DNA of 35,963 nucleotides from Nannochloropsis salina CCMP1776. Lineage: Eukaryota; Sar; Eustigmatophyceae; Eustigmatales; Monodopsidaceae. Each line of letters starts with the position of its first letter. Position 1 is the stretch's first letter. Of the stretch, positions 9,480-21,412 are shown piece after piece. The notes under the pieces are model-generated. The model did not search any database. It saw nothing but the letters and a program-made list of their open reading frames with translations, and was not told the origin of the DNA. Where the stretch lies: assembly GCA_004565275.1 (NCBI GenBank), contig SDOX01000017.1, positions 935 through 36,897 of the forward strand, in the 5' to 3' direction. The translations under genes and the position numbers were made by a program.

Positions 9480-11879
9480 CTATGTATCTGGGAGGATTTC
9501 AGTCACGATCCCCACCGCAACCGTCTCCCCCTTCTGTCGGAGGATAAATCGACCCAACGGCCGGGAATCCTCAAAACGCTCCACACACACGGGCCGAGCG
9601 CATTGAAATTCGACCAAGGCCAGCATGTTCCCTGTCAGGCACCGAGGACGCTCCTTCTTGACCTCGGCCGCCCCCCGCCCCTCCTCCGACAGGGGCTTGG
9701 CCAGGGTAGCCGTGAGACGCGTCGCATTCACGGGGATCTCCAGACTTTGCACGTGCATTTGAAAAGGCGTGCCTCGCAAAATGGGCACGCTCAAGGAGGA
9801 TAACGTGGTGATCTGGGCGGCGAAACGACACGAAACCGGCACGGCGGCTTTCCCTTTACACAAGACACTCCCAATCGATATCCGTGCTGGATCCACCCCT
9901 TGCAACGTGATCTCCGCGTGCTCCAAGGCCCCAGCTACCTCGGCCGGACTACCCTCCACCTCGATGCTTCGCACAACAGCCACGTCTCCAATGGGGAGGA
10001 TCAGGACTTTGGAGCCGGTTTTGACCCCACCCGAGAGGACTCGAACCGAGACGCCCACATTCTTCCCGGCGGGCGCCAGGTCGTTCACGATCATGCGCAG
10101 CGGTTTCCCCCGGGCTTCCCGCAAAAATTTGGCGGCGGGCAGGAAGTCGTCCATGGCCGTCAACAAGGACGGGCCCGTGTACCACTCGCGCAGCCCCCCC
10201 CCTCCTTCCTTCCCTCCCTCCCGCCCTCCCTCCTTCACGTTCTCCCCCGTCAGCCCACTCACAGGTACGAACCGGATCCGTTCGGACTTAAACCCGGTCT
10301 GCTCCAGGAAAGGCGTCAAGCTTGTGACGATACCCTGGTATCGGGCCTGAGACCAGGGCGGGTCTGCCGCGTCGAGTTTGTTCACCGCCACCAGGATCTG
10401 GTTCACCCCCAACGCCCGTGCCAGCAGGGCATGCTCCTTGGTTTGCCCCTGGCTGAGGCCGTCGCGACCGGTGCCCGCCCCGGCGAAACCGGCTTCGAAT
10501 TCCCCCGTCGTCGCGGGCACGACCAACAAGGCTACGTCCGCCTGGGCCGCCCCCACGATCATTTGCGGGACAAAGTCGGCGTGTCCGGGGGCGTCTAAGA
10601 GGGTGACGACCCGGTGGGGGAGTTCGATGCGTTTTTGGCCCACTTCCATGGTCACGCCATGCGCGCGCTCTTCCCCGTCTTCGTCCATCATCCAAGCCAA
10701 GTAAAAAGAAGCTTTGCCGAGGGCGCGGGCGTCCCGTTCGAATTTTCGCGCTTCCCGCACCGACACCGTCCCGGTAGAGACCAACACCTGGCCCATTAAG
10801 GTCGATTTCCCCGCGTCCACATGCCCGATCACCACCATCGCGATCCGTGCCTTCTCCCCCTCCTTCTCTCCCTCTTTTTTGGAAGGCAATACGTCCTCCT
10901 CCCACACCTCGGGATCCTTTGACAGCCCGCCCAGAGATGCCCGGGAGGCGATCACGTTCCCCGCGCCCGCCTGCGCTCCCTCGCAGCCGTCCTCTCCTTC
11001 TCCAAGACCCGGCGAGGCACTCTTGAAGCGAGGAGGGGGGGTGGAGGCCCGCGATAGGTGCACGCTCTGCACGCGGCTGGTCACCTCCTCAACCTCCCCG
11101 ACACTGTTGCTGCTGGTGGGGCGGCTCAAATTGCTGCTGCTGTTGTTCCTGCTCTGGTTTCCCAACAATAGATTCCCGCTCGACCGCCGTTGAGGTGTGG
11201 GCCGTACCAATTGCCCGGGAGGGAGGGGGGGAGGGAGGGAAGCAGTGCTCTCCGTCCCTGCCGTCAACCCTCTGCCTTGTTCTCCCCTTCCCCCATCCTC
11301 CGGTGAACTCAGGCGGGACGGAGAGGGCGTCACGACCCGGGATGGGACAGCCGAGGGAGGTTGAGAGGATGAAGGGGTGGAGGAGGAGGATGAGGAGGTG
11401 GCGGGGGGTGTGGATGGGGGAAGGAGGAGGAGGGCGGACAGGGCAACGTCTGCGTCGTAGTTGGCTTGACGCACGGCCGTACGAATCTGGTCGTCTGACA
11501 ATTCCCCAACTTGTCCGCTTCCCTTGATCAAATGGAAAGCCGGGTCCACTAAATCGGCGTCGAAAGCTTCGGAGATGGTCGCCAGGCGGGGATGTGTGCC
11601 TTTAACGTCTTCCTGGACCGGGGCCCGGGGTCCGGCTTGTGAGCTTCGTAATATTGGAGCGACCGGTGCGTTGTGTTGGGCCGCCGCGTGGTCCAAAAGG
11701 GATGACAAGGAGGCCCCATGGCTGCTAGGTAGGTGGCCCTGGAGCTGCTGACGACGGTGGTACGCATAGGTACCTTCGCCTTCTTCCTCCTCTTCCTCCT
11801 CTTCGTCTTCGTACCCATAGTCGTCATAGTCATCGTCGTAGCTGTATGTCCGATTCCGGACGGCGCGATGACGGGACAT
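9480..11879 (-). CDS. HBS1: HBS1-like translational GTPase (ribosome rescue)
   Basis: A single exon encodes 799 residues. HBS1 is an eRF3/EF-1alpha-family GTPase that acts with Dom34/Pelota to release stalled ribosomes (no-go and non-stop decay). The start MSRHRAVRNRTYSYDDD closely matches the N-terminus of animal HBS1L, which fixes the start codon. An HBS1 N-terminal helical domain follows near DLVDPAFHLIKGSG. A Ser/Pro/Asn-rich linker leads to the G domain at about residue 345. Visible motifs are G1 GHVDAGKST, the switch region ERAHGVTMEV, G3 DAPGHADF (about 427) and G4 NKLD (about 499). The two C-terminal beta-barrels end with the family-typical LGRFILRQKGETVAVGIVTEI. A GREGGKEGG insert sits after the G5 region. 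All key GTPase motifs are present, so the protein should be active. eRF3 and EF-1alpha are less likely because of the HBS1L-like N-terminus. Confidence 0.92.
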   Translation of the reverse strand: MSRHRAVRNRTYSYDDDYDDYGYEDEEEEEEEEGEGTYAYHRRQQLQGHLPSSHGASLSSLLDHAAAQHNAPVAPILRSSQAGPRAPVQEDVKGTHPRLATISEAFDADLVDPAFHLIKGSGQVGELSDDQIRTAVRQANYDADVALSALLLLPPSTPPATSSSSSSTPSSSQPPSAVPSRVVTPSPSRLSSPEDGGRGEQGRGLTAGTESTASLPPPLPPGQLVRPTPQRRSSGNLLLGNQSRNNSSSNLSRPTSSNSVGEVEEVTSRVQSVHLSRASTPPPRFKSASPGLGEGEDGCEGAQAGAGNVIASRASLGGLSKDPEVWEEDVLPSKKEGEKEGEKARIAMVVIGHVDAGKSTLMGQVLVSTGTVSVREARKFERDARALGKASFYLAWMMDEDGEERAHGVTMEVGQKRIELPHRVVTLLDAPGHADFVPQMIVGAAQADVALLVVPATTGEFEAGFAGAGTGRDGLSQGQTKEHALLARALGVNQILVAVNKLDAADPPWSQARYQGIVTSLTPFLEQTGFKSERIRFVPVSGLTGENVKEGGREGGKEGGGGLREWYTGPSLLTAMDDFLPAAKFLREARGKPLRMIVNDLAPAGKNVGVSVRVLSGGVKTGSKVLILPIGDVAVVRSIEVEGSPAEVAGALEHAEITLQGVDPARISIGSVLCKGKAAVPVSCRFAAQITTLSSLSVPILRGTPFQMHVQSLEIPVNATRLTATLAKPLSEEGRGAAEVKKERPRCLTGNMLALVEFQCARPVCVERFEDSRPLGRFILRQKGETVAVGIVTEILPDT

Positions 11880-13182
11880 GCTCGGCTACGGGAGAAGTGA
11901 AATACAAAATCTTGACCGCGTAGGAAAGGCTTTCGAAAAACTTGGAGGCTGAGTGGCGGGAATGACGTTGTGGAGGCTTCTGGCCACGCCTAGTTGACCG
12001 ACCTCGGTTGCGTGTAGATGACCACCGTTTCGCATAAGACCGCCTAAGGCTGGCCTGGCGTACGGATCTGTCGAGTGAAAGATATGCGTTTTGGTGAGAA
12101 TGTGTCGGATGGGCGGCGACGGGACGCAAAAGCAAGCACTTTGTAGCTAGGGGCATGGAGGGACGGATGAAGGCAATAGGTACTAGTAGTACCTCTTCGT
12201 AGTACGAGGTCTGATACAGAGGGATCAAGAGCGGTAGAAATGTTGCCAAGCACATCACAGTGAAAAGCTCATGCTGACACACAAGGTATTCAGCACCACT
12301 GTGACCTTCAGTCTCGTGAACGGGCCTTTTGTTACGCCCGTGTCACGTGTGTTTTGCTGGGATCTTGAGCCTCGCTGACAGCAAACGTGAGGAGCACCAA
12401 TGAGCGAGAGGCGGCTTGCGACGTCCTCTTTTTAAAGAACCGGTACATAAATTATTTGGTTTTCACCCGTACCATCAAAGACATAGGGCATGCTGTGAAG
12501 TGGTCTCCCCCAAAGTGACGCCCGGCTTGCCTCTTACCGGTACGCACCAAGTATTTATTTCCTCCCTCTGCTGAGCATTGACACACTGTTCTTCCTATAT
12601 TTGGTCCTGTTATCCACTCTTTCTCTATTTCCGTACTTTAATCCGCCCTTTTCACGTATGAAAAGTGCACAGGTATATCGATGGAATAACAGAGCTTCCA
12701 ATGGGCTTGCATCGTACGTATGTATATATGTCCTGACCATGTCGCACCTGCTTCCAACACACTTCGTGCATTCCCACCGTTTTTTTCTCACTCCGTCGAT
12801 CCCTCCTCTTCGATAAACTTTTGTCTGGACTCTCGAAATATCAGGCAATGAAGTGATTGAAGCATCCCAATGGGAAAATTCCTTTGATTTCGCGGTTTCA
12901 TGGCATGAAAGAAACGCCACCAACAAGTCTTGAGCATCTCTAACCTCCTCCCGGAAAGCATTTCTTCAACCACCTTCGACTCCGTCGTGGGAATGCTCCT
13001 TCGAAAAATACCATGGAACTATCAAAGCAATGCCAATGGCCCTCCCCACAAGATTAAATTTTCGATCTCGACGCCAAAGAAACGTTCGACATTCCAGCGG
13101 CAAGGCCAGCACCCAGTCATTCGTTCTTTTCCTCCCCCTGCTTCCCTCCCTCTTTCCCTCCCCCCCTCTCTCCTTCCCTCAG
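11880..13182. other. Intergenic gap between HBS1 and the GST-HIT gene
   Basis: About 1.3 kb holds the promoter and 5' region of HBS1 on the right of its start, and the 3' region of the GST-HIT gene up to 13182. Short open frames on both strands (for example 12282-11830 and 12926-12555 on minus) show no family features or splice support. No RNA gene is recognised. The section 13130-13180 is CCCT-rich on the plus strand. Confidence 0.4.
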
Positions 13183-14821
13183 CTACCCCGGCGGCCATGC
13201 CAACGGGCGCCCCGCCAAGATATGCATGTGAAGATGGTGCACCGATTGGCCGGCCTCCTCGCCGTCATTCACTATCACCCGGTAACCCCCCTCGATGTTT
13301 TCCTGCCGCACAATCTCCGCCACCGCCACCATCATCTCCCCCAGCACCCCCTTCTGCTCCCGGCTTGCTTTCCGCAGGGCCGTCAGCCCCGCACGCCGCT
13401 TGGGAATCACGAGAATGTGGACTGGGGCCTGAGGGGCGATGTCTCGGAAAGCCAACACTTTGTCGTTCTCGAACACAACTTGAGACGGCAGGGCCTTGGC
13501 AAGGATCTGGTCGAAGACGGTGGCGGGCGCCAGGTCCTGAAGGTCTGCGCCCAGGATGCTGCTCCATCGCCGTTTCTCTTCCCAGCCTTGGATGCCGAGG
13601 ATGATTTCCGAATGGACCTTGGGATTGGGGGGGGAAGAGGTGGCAATCAATCAGAACTTAAAGAATTTCATGCCGTTGCTTCCATCAGCGCTTCCTAATG
13701 ACGGTCCTAGAGGTAGAATATGCTGATCTACACATTCATTCCCCTGGAGGAGGGACAGTTGAAAATTTAAATTCAAACCCGCCGTTGCACAGGGGAGACT
13801 GACGCAGTCGTCCAAACGCCACAAGAGGGACGACATAGCCACCACAACGGGCAGGATAGAAGAAGGAGAGGAAAGGATGGAAGGAGGAAAAGAGGGAGGG
13901 AAGGAGACCGCACCTTTTGAAAAGCCGCTTCGTTCGCTAGGAGGTAATCCCACCACTTGGTGAGCTTGGGCCCAAACACCTCCTGATACGTCCAGCCAAA
14001 ATGATTCGGCAGTATCTGTTCCAAGAAAACACCAGTGGCGAAGAGGGTGGCGTCCGCCATGGACTTCTCGGCCCCGCACAGGTAAGGGCCGTTACTGTCC
14101 GTTAACTCCTCGAGGAGGGCCATTTGTTTTTTTAAATCCTGGAGGGCGTCCTCCCGGTTGTCGAAGATGCCGAAGGGGGGCGCGGCCTTATACATACATC
14201 CTTGGACGGTGGTAATGTACATGTCATGGAAGCGGCAGATGAGGTCGCTTTTGGTCCGCGCGGCTAGGGTGGAAGGGAGGTAGGATGGGCCGGTCTCGAC
14301 GTATTTGTGGACGAGATGGCGGAGGATGGTGTCGGATTCAAAGATTTGAAAATCGGCGAGCGTGTGGTCGATGAGCACGGGGACTTTGCCTTGGGGGTTG
14401 ATGGAGGTAAGGGGGCCATCCGGTTTCTTGATTTCAATCTATTGAGAAAAGGGAAGAGTGTGGGAGGGAGGAAGGAAAGAAGAGAGGGAAAGAGGGAGGG
14501 AGGGAGGGAGGGAGGAAGGGAGGGAGTGAACGCGTGCACACCCAGGACGTGGTCCTCGCCGCCACTGCTACCTCGACAAGCCATTCCATCATCTCCACGT
14601 GCACGCATGTATTTTTTTGCGCTTTGTGGCCCCGTGTTCTATCCCCACACCATCTTTCATCCCGAGAAAGGTTATTGAGGACCCCGAACCCTCCTTTCCC
14701 GTCCTCTGCGGGAGGCGCTCACCTTGTCCTGAAGGCCCTTGTCGTAGATGACCACGCGGCATCGTCCTCCATTGTTGGAGACCGGAAAATCGTAGAGTGT
14801 CGCATCTTTACCCGCCGTCAT
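13183..14821 (-). CDS. Fusion of glutathione S-transferase and HINT-type histidine-triad domain
   Basis: Three minus-strand exons, 14821-14723, 14438-13914 and 13617-13183, join in phase 0 and encode 352 residues. Residues 1-33 begin the GST thioredoxin fold (LYDFPVSNNGG). Exon 2 supplies GKVPVLI with the cis-Pro (about 53), the gamma-Glu-binding FES (about 66-68) and the helical GST domain with GPYLCGAEKSMADATLF. The third exon starts VHSEIILGIQGWEEKRRW, the usual last helix of a GST, and runs directly into a HINT domain: FDQILAKALPSQVVFENDKV, LAFRDIAPQAPVHILVIPKR, and the triad SVHHLHMHILAGRP with His 336, 338 and 340. GSTs conjugate or reduce via glutathione; HINT proteins hydrolyse AMP-amidates. 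No ATG lies in frame at the head of the HIT exon, so it cannot easily stand alone. Combined function is unknown. The acceptor AAG before 13617 is less usual than CAG. Confidence 0.82.
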
Positions 14822-15871
14822 TTGGATCCTTGTGCGGCCCTCCGCTCGAATGGAAGCACCCGTCCACAGCGATCCTTGAGGAGAGACCGAGGCTGGAGTC
14901 AAAAAACCTTGAGCCAGGCCAAAAAGGAGGACGGTTGAGACCTAATGTTGACGCAGCGTGTATAGATAGGCGAATGAGTATGTCTTCATACCATTTTGGC
15001 GGTCCCTTTGCGACCCAAACACAGAAAGCTCGCAGTGCCACATTGATACTTGAGGTTGCTGTCACTTCCAGCCAGTGCCCTTTCTATGCACTGCAAACAA
15101 AAATCGTCAAATATTTGTCTCGTTCACTCTGCCAACAACGAGCTTCACAAGCCACGACTTGATAACATGTGACCACGAAATCCGAGGCAGGGAAGTGATG
15201 GGGGTGGGGAGGCGAGAGGAGGAGGCGGCTAGCAGCAACAATGCAAAAACCATTTCCCAGAAACCAACCTACCAACACAAAGACGTCGCCAACGCGTAAT
15301 CCCATCGCACAGACTTTTCCTCTCTTCTCCTGTGCGTGTGTTTGTGTAGCGGGCGCGGCCGTGAGCCAGAAATTGCGGCACCGGGTGGTCAACTTCTCGG
15401 ACGTGTGTCACTCCCTCGATTAATGGATCGAAGCTTCCTCCCGCTTCTTCCTTTCAATTCCCTGTGGTCGTGAACAAACAAGCAAGGAGACCGTCGAGTA
15501 TCACTCGGGCAGTCGGCAACAATCGGCTCTGTGAGATCGTTGGCACCATTTAGCGTCTTTGGCCTCTTTTCTGGGTTTTCTGCCTCTCGCATTCTCACTC
15601 CCAAGCCTGCGTCGTGCTTCTCGAGGAGAGGGCGGGCGTTAAATTGCATGTCCGTCACAGAGAACGACCAAACCTGCGAAACGACGACCGATTGCTCACC
15701 TGAAATCCCATAAATGTAGTTTACCTTCCATTTCTTGGCATTCCAGGGCGCGCGGGGGAAGAAAAAGACGATCCAGACGCGCCAACCACAGAGAGTGCAA
15801 CCATACACCTCTTCCGGCGCCATCACGCAGGCAGCTTTCGGGAGTACCCTGCTGAAGGGATCAAAATACCC
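14822..15871. other. Divergent intergenic gap between GST-HIT gene and first SOS1 gene
   Basis: About 1.05 kb lies between the two start codons and should contain both promoters. No RNA gene or coding exon is supported. A minus-strand open frame at 15826-15389 is present but has no recognisable domain and overlaps the expected leader of the antiporter gene. Confidence 0.4.
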
Positions 15872-18800
15872 ATGGCAGACGCTGCCAGCGACCCGACCAC
15901 CTCAAATATTTCTCACGATGTAGGCATGGGGACTTTCGTCTTGGCTCTGGCGTTGGGAATTGTAGCCCGGGCCTGCCTCTCATCCTTTGTCCGTCTCCCG
16001 TACACGTGCCTCGTCCTCATCTTCGGACTTCTCTATGGCTTTCTTATCTACACGGAAGTCGGGATCACGGGGTCGGACATCTTCAGTCGATCCGCAGACC
16101 TGTGGATCAATATCTCGCCCGAAGCTATCTTGACGGTGATCCTGCCTATCCTGATCTTCGGTTCGTCCTTCGCCAGTGACCTTCACTTGTTCTTGCAGCA
16201 GCTGACTCCTGTGTTGACGCTTGCCGGGCCTGCTGTGCTCGTGAACGCAGCACTACTGGGGCTGACGGCTAAATACGTGCTACCGTACAACTGGGACTGG
16301 ATGACCTCACTTATGGTAGGGTCGATGCTGTCAGCGACAGACCCTGTGGCCGTGGTGGCGATATTGAAGGAGCTGGGAGTGGTGGAAAGCCTGTCCATCC
16401 TGATCGACGGGGAGAGCTTGCTGAACGACGGCTTTGCCATTGTCCTGTACACGATATTCAGCCGACTGGTGGTACACGAAGAGACCCTGTCCGTCTTGGA
16501 GACGGTGGAGTCCGCCGTCATCCTCTGCCTGGGCGGGCCGGCCATAGGGCTGGTGGTAGGGGCGTTGACCAGCTACATCTTAGGCGTGCTTTTGAACGAC
16601 CCAGCGTCGGAAATCACGAGTGAGTGCGTGGGGGTTACGTTTGGGACGGTTTTACCCGGGAAATGTGGACTGTGTGGCCACATTTGGCATGGGAGGCCGC
16701 CTGGCAGGATCGCATGGGGGCCGCAGACTGACAGAAGGTTTCACCGCATACCACCCTCTCACCCATTTTTTTCCAATGTCTTGGTCTTTTCTACCAGTGA
16801 CCATCCTCTGCGGCTACGGTGCCTACCTCCTTGCCGAGCTCGCCGAAGCCTCTGGTGTCCTCTCCATGGTGGTGGCCGGTCTCTACCTCTCCTTCCACGG
16901 TTTAGGCCGCATCTCCGCCCGCGTCACCGGTTCGCTCAAGTCCTTCTGGGCCATGGCGGCATTCATCAGCGAGACCATTATTTTCTTTGTCAGCGGCTTG
17001 ATCATGGCGGAGAAAGCCCTGATTTCCGAGACGGTCCAGGGCCGCGACTGGGGCTACCTCTTCCTTCTCTACCTGATCGTAAACGCCACCCGCTTCGTCG
17101 GGGTTTTCCTCTTCTTCCCCACCTTAGCCCGTGGTCCCTACGGTATCAATTGGCGCCAAGCCGTTCTGCTCTCGTGGGGAGGATTGCGGGGTGCAGTCTC
17201 CTTAACTTTGGCCTTGGTCGTGAGTCAGGAAGAGGGAATTCCGGAGGAAACCCGCGCACTCATCCTCTTCTTCACGGCTGGCATTGTCCTTCTGACCATA
17301 TTGATCAACGGCTCTACTTGCAAGCTCGTGCTTCAGAAGCTCAAGCTGAACAATCCTACCCGGGTGGAGCAGGAACTTTACATTCGCGCCATGAATCTGA
17401 TCGAAAACGAGCTCGAGGTGTCGTTGCTGAAGCTCAAGAACGACAAGTACTTGGGAAATGCGGATTGGAACGTGGTTTATCGTTATCTGCCCGTGTTCTC
17501 GCCGCAAATTTATTGGCACCGGGTAAGGGAAGGGCATATTTGTCTGGACGAGGCAGAGATTGCCTTGGTGGGCCGGTACGTGCGGGAAGAGGAGGAGGAA
17601 GAAGAAGGAGGGGAGGAAGGTGGGTGGAAGGAAGGACGGAAACGGAGCCACAGTTTGATGGGGCACACTATGGTGGGGTCGGGCCCCGGGAGCCTCTTGA
17701 GCCCCCTCTTCTCCTGCTGTGGAGGGAGTCGGGAGGGCGGGGGAGGGGGAGGAAGCAAGTACGAGGAGTTACCTCCCCGCTTGCGTCATCGCTGGCGGGA
17801 ATACACGAGCCGTTTCAACGGAAAATTGAAATCTGGGATCGACGGAGAGAGATTGAGCGGGATTCGGAAGCAAGTGTGGGAGAGCTTAGCATTGGCCCGC
17901 GGCGTGTTTCCTCCCGCCACCCCCTCGGCCCTCCCTCCGCCCCCCCCTCCCTCTCACCCGCATGCCTTCGGTTTGTTGCCCCTCCCGTCCTGGGTGCACG
18001 GGGAGGAGAAGGGCGAGAAGGGTGGAAGGGATGGCAAGGCAAAAGAGGGGAAGGAGCAGGGAGGCAAGGGGGGGCCGGGGGTCGGGAAGGAGGGCGGCGG
18101 TTGGCACTTCCGACGTGCCACGCGCGACATGGAGAGCGCGGGGGAGAAGGAAGGGCAGAAGGAGGGAGGGAGGGAAGGAGGAAAAGGAGAGAGCGTGCTG
18201 CCCGCCCAAGGGCCCCTGGACTTTCAGCCACTGGTCTCCAGGCACCACCACTCCCTCGATGACCCACGCCCTCCCCAGGTCCTCAAGGGGTCCCCGCAGC
18301 GGCTCATGCCTGTGCTCCCCGAGGCCTCCCGGTCGTTGCCTACTGCTTCGGTCCCCCCCTCTCGGAACCTCTTTGCGAACCTCTTCACCGCTCCCACTCC
18401 CCCTCCTCCTCCATCCTCCCACGCCCCTGCCGCCGCCTCCCTCCCATCCGTCGACGCCAGCCTGGACCCGCCCGTCAATGTGGAGAACCCTCCCCTCCCT
18501 CCTTCCTTCCCTCCCTCCCTCCGTCCCTCCTCGCGGGCTCTCAGGGAAGCCCGCATTCGCTTGCTCACGGTTCTCCGGCATGTCTACTCCTCCTCCTTCC
18601 ACTCCGGCCTCCTCTCCCCCCCAGGCCTCCGAGCTTTTGAACGGAACCTCTCCATACTCATCACCCAGCCTTCCCTCCCCCTCAACGAATGGGCGGGTTT
18701 GGAGGGACACATTCTTCTGCCGTTACGGGCCGTCAAAGCACGGCCCAACTGGCGGCGATTGCCGGTGATGGGAGGCGTCGTGGAGTTTTTCCTCTTTCAA

Positions 18801-21412
18801 AAGTTGGCTTTTTTCTTTGAATTGGCCGTCGTCTTTATCGAAGCGCATTCGAGCATCAACATAAAATTGAGCGAACTCTTCGGTAAAAACGGGCCCGTGA
18901 CCCGGCAGCTTGAGAAGGAAGTGGAGGAGGAAGTGAGCAAGGCCAAGGCCGCCCTGGAAGAGTTCGTGCCCGTCTTCCCCGACATCATCAACAGCGTCAA
19001 GACGGAAATGGCGGCCCGTGTCCTCCTGCACAAGTGTCGCTCCATGCTGGAGGCGGCCGAGGAGAGCGGGTCCTTGGAAACGCGGGAGTTTGAAGACGCG
19101 ATCCGGGAGGTAAGTCTTACATTAGTGCGTTAGTTTACCATATGTGAAGGTGTGTACATGGGGAACGGTCGTGCGTGAGTACCGACCTTGGCTTCCCTCG
19201 TCTTCGGTGGGCAACCGAAATATGCTATCACCCGCTGCCAGCCACCGAGAAAAATGCACTTAGGTCTTGTTTTTTCCTGGCCCCTTTCCTGGCCTCCCTC
19301 CCTCCCTCCCTCCCTCCCTCCCTCCTTCCCTCCCTCCCTCCCACCCAGGTGGACGACTCCATGGTCAAGCTCTACGACCACACCCACGCCGAGGCCCCCG
19401 CCCCCCGTTCGTCCCTCCTAGCCAGCCTCTCCTTCCTCCGCTTCCTCCCTCCCTCCCAGCGCGACAGTCTCTTCGCATCCCCGTCCTCCCCCTTCTGCCG
19501 CGACGTGTACGTGCGGAGCGACACCTGCTTCCTCCCCAAAACGTCCTCCCTCCCTTCCTCCCCCCCTGCCTCCCTCCCGGGCTGGTACGTGATAGTTCGG
19601 GGCTCCGTAGCGGTGGATCCCGACGTGGAGGAGGAGGAGGCGTCGGAAAGCCACATTTTGCAACAGGGCTCTGTAGTGGGTTATGTGGAATCCTTGCTTC
19701 AGCACCCTTCGATCCAAGTGCCCTATTCCTACACGGCGGCCTCCTTTGTCCACCTCTTGTACTTCGACCGGGCCCTCCTGATGGCGGAAGCGGGGCGGCG
19801 ATGGAGGGAGGGGGAAGAAGAATTGTTGAGGTCGCTCTGGTGGGTGGTGGCGGCCTTGGAGTTGAAGCAAGAGGGTGGGAGGGAGGGCGGGGAGGAGGGC
19901 GGGAGGGAGGGCGTCGGTCTGCAGGAATGCTCACTGGCACAACTGGCGTCTCTTTTGGGCGAGGCGACGCTTTTGCACCTCCCTGAAGGTGGACAGGGAG
20001 GGAGGGAGGGAGGGAGGGAGACTATGCGCCGGATGAACCTGATGACGCTGACAAGGGGGGGGACCCTGAGGAACTTGCTGCCTCTGACCGGACGGGGGCC
20101 GAACGAGGGAGGGAGGGAGGGTGGGAGGGAGGGAAAGAAGGATGGGCTGGTGGAGATGACGATGGGGGCGCCCGGGACGTCTTTGGCAAGTCAGTTCCAG
20201 GAAGCCTTGCAACAGCAACAACAACAACCACAGCAACCGCAACAGCAACAGCAACAGCACGAGGTTTTTGAAGCCGATGCGACCAGCCACCTGGTGCTTT
20301 TGACCGGGTGGATGGAGCGGGTGGATGCTGGGGGCCAGGCCGAGGCGGGGAAAGGGAAGGAGAGGGAGAGACGTCCTCCCCTTTGGGGAGGTCGGGGACG
20401 AGAGAGGGAGGGAGGGAAGGAGGAGAAGGACAAGAAAGGCCCGGGGGGGGTCACTGGGGCCTTGACAGCCATTTTGAGCACGGTGGGCGGGGCAGGGGGG
20501 GGAAAGGGAGGCGGTGGCGGAGACAGTGGGACAAGGTCGCCTGCGATGCCTCTCGTGGCGCCGCCTACCATGGTGGTCCCCTACCTCCCTGCTGGCCGTT
20601 ACACGCTGGCGCCCGGAACCGTGGCCTTTGTCCTACCCGAGAGTAAATGCCGACTGGTCCGGCAGCAGGTGCAGCGTCGGTCCCCTCACACAGAGTCGGC
20701 GCCTCCGAAGGAGGAGGAGGAAGGAGGTGAGGAGGGAGAAGGGGAGGGCGAGGGTGGAGAGCGTGGGGGCAGGAGCCTATTGGGAAAGGAAGGGGAGGGA
20801 TTGATCCCTCATCGCTTCACAAAAGCCGCCTCGGTGGGATCCAGGCATCCACCGGCTGCGCGCCAATCTCCTTCTCAGCCCGACACGCCCCTGCTCTCGG
20901 TCCATTTTCGGTCCTACACGGGCTCCCCGGAGGGGGGGAAGGCGGGAGGATGGGGGGGAGGTGCAGGTGCCCTGAAGCCACGCCGGTCGCTTTCGCATGC
21001 TGCGGGTGGGCAGCATCATCGCACAGTCGGAGGTTACAATTTGGTGGACCCGTTGCCCTTTGATAGGAGCGGGGAAAAAGGCGACCCGGAAGAAGACGTG
21101 GCGGAGGAGCAGCCGCCATGGCAAGAAGCTGAGGAGGAAAGCGGGTTGAGGATGCGACGACGCCGACCTTCGCCCCCGCTGGGCATTGTGGGTGCCCCCA
21201 TGGCGTTGTACGGCAATTCTCCTCTAGCGGGGTCGGCAGGGGGGGTTGAAAGTAGTGAGCTGAGGAGAAGGAACAGCGCATCGTCGGATCAGGGGAGGGA
21301 AGGAGATGGATACGGAAATAGGGATGGAGGAGGGGACATGGACGCCGGGGAGTCGACTGAAATTCGTCTGAGCCGAAGTCTGTCAAAGAGCGGGGGTTCT
21401 AAGGGAGTGTGA
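15872..21412 (+). CDS. SOS1-type Na+/H+ antiporter, copy 1
   Basis: Exons 15872-16619, 16798-19109 and 19349-21412 join in phase to give 1707 residues, somewhat longer than plant SOS1 (about 1150). Members are plasma-membrane CPA1 exchangers that extrude Na+ against H+. The membrane domain spans about residues 20-430, with ATDPVAVVAILKELG (Asp157), the ion-site motif GESLLNDG (Asn185-Asp186) and GGLRGAVSL (Arg380). The long cytosolic part has ordered helical blocks (RHVYSSSFHSGLLS; KLAFFFELAVVFIEAH) separated by Gly/Arg/Glu- and Pro-rich inserts. A cyclic-nucleotide-binding-like fold starts near residue 1100 (GWYVIVRGSV, GSVVGYVESLLQHP) and is interrupted by inserts, with a second half at VVPYLPAGRYTLAPG. 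A poly-Gln tract lies near 20204-20260. The end is IRLSRSLSKSGGSKGV. The neighbour at 22622 is a tandem duplicate. Confidence 0.9.
19296..19343 (+). repeat. CCCT simple repeat before the third exon of SOS1 copy 1
   Basis: Repeated CCCT units lie directly upstream of the acceptor at 19348 in the intron 19110-19348. They are pyrimidine-rich on the sense strand and probably act as the polypyrimidine tract. Confidence 0.75.
20204..20260 (+). repeat. CAA/CAG repeat encoding poly-Gln in SOS1 copy 1
   Basis: A run of CAA and CAG codons encodes a Gln tract broken by a few Pro residues, in the cytosolic tail between the two halves of the CNBD-like fold. The corresponding part of copy 2 (near 26830-26860) has no such tract, so the expansion is specific to this copy or was lost from the other. 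Confidence 0.85.

Noticed and set aside
11830-12282. Minus-strand open frame overlapping the HBS1 start
   Set aside because: It overlaps HBS1 coding sequence in another frame and shows no conserved features; more likely a chance frame in the 5' leader.
12930-13698. Long plus-strand open frames opposite the GST-HIT gene
   Set aside because: They lie antisense to exons with clear HIT and GST motifs, and their residues are biased Pro/Arg/Ser with no domain.
15389-15826. Minus-strand open frame of 145 codons upstream of SOS1 copy 1
   Set aside because: No recognisable motif, no splice partners, and it lies in the expected leader/promoter of the antiporter gene.
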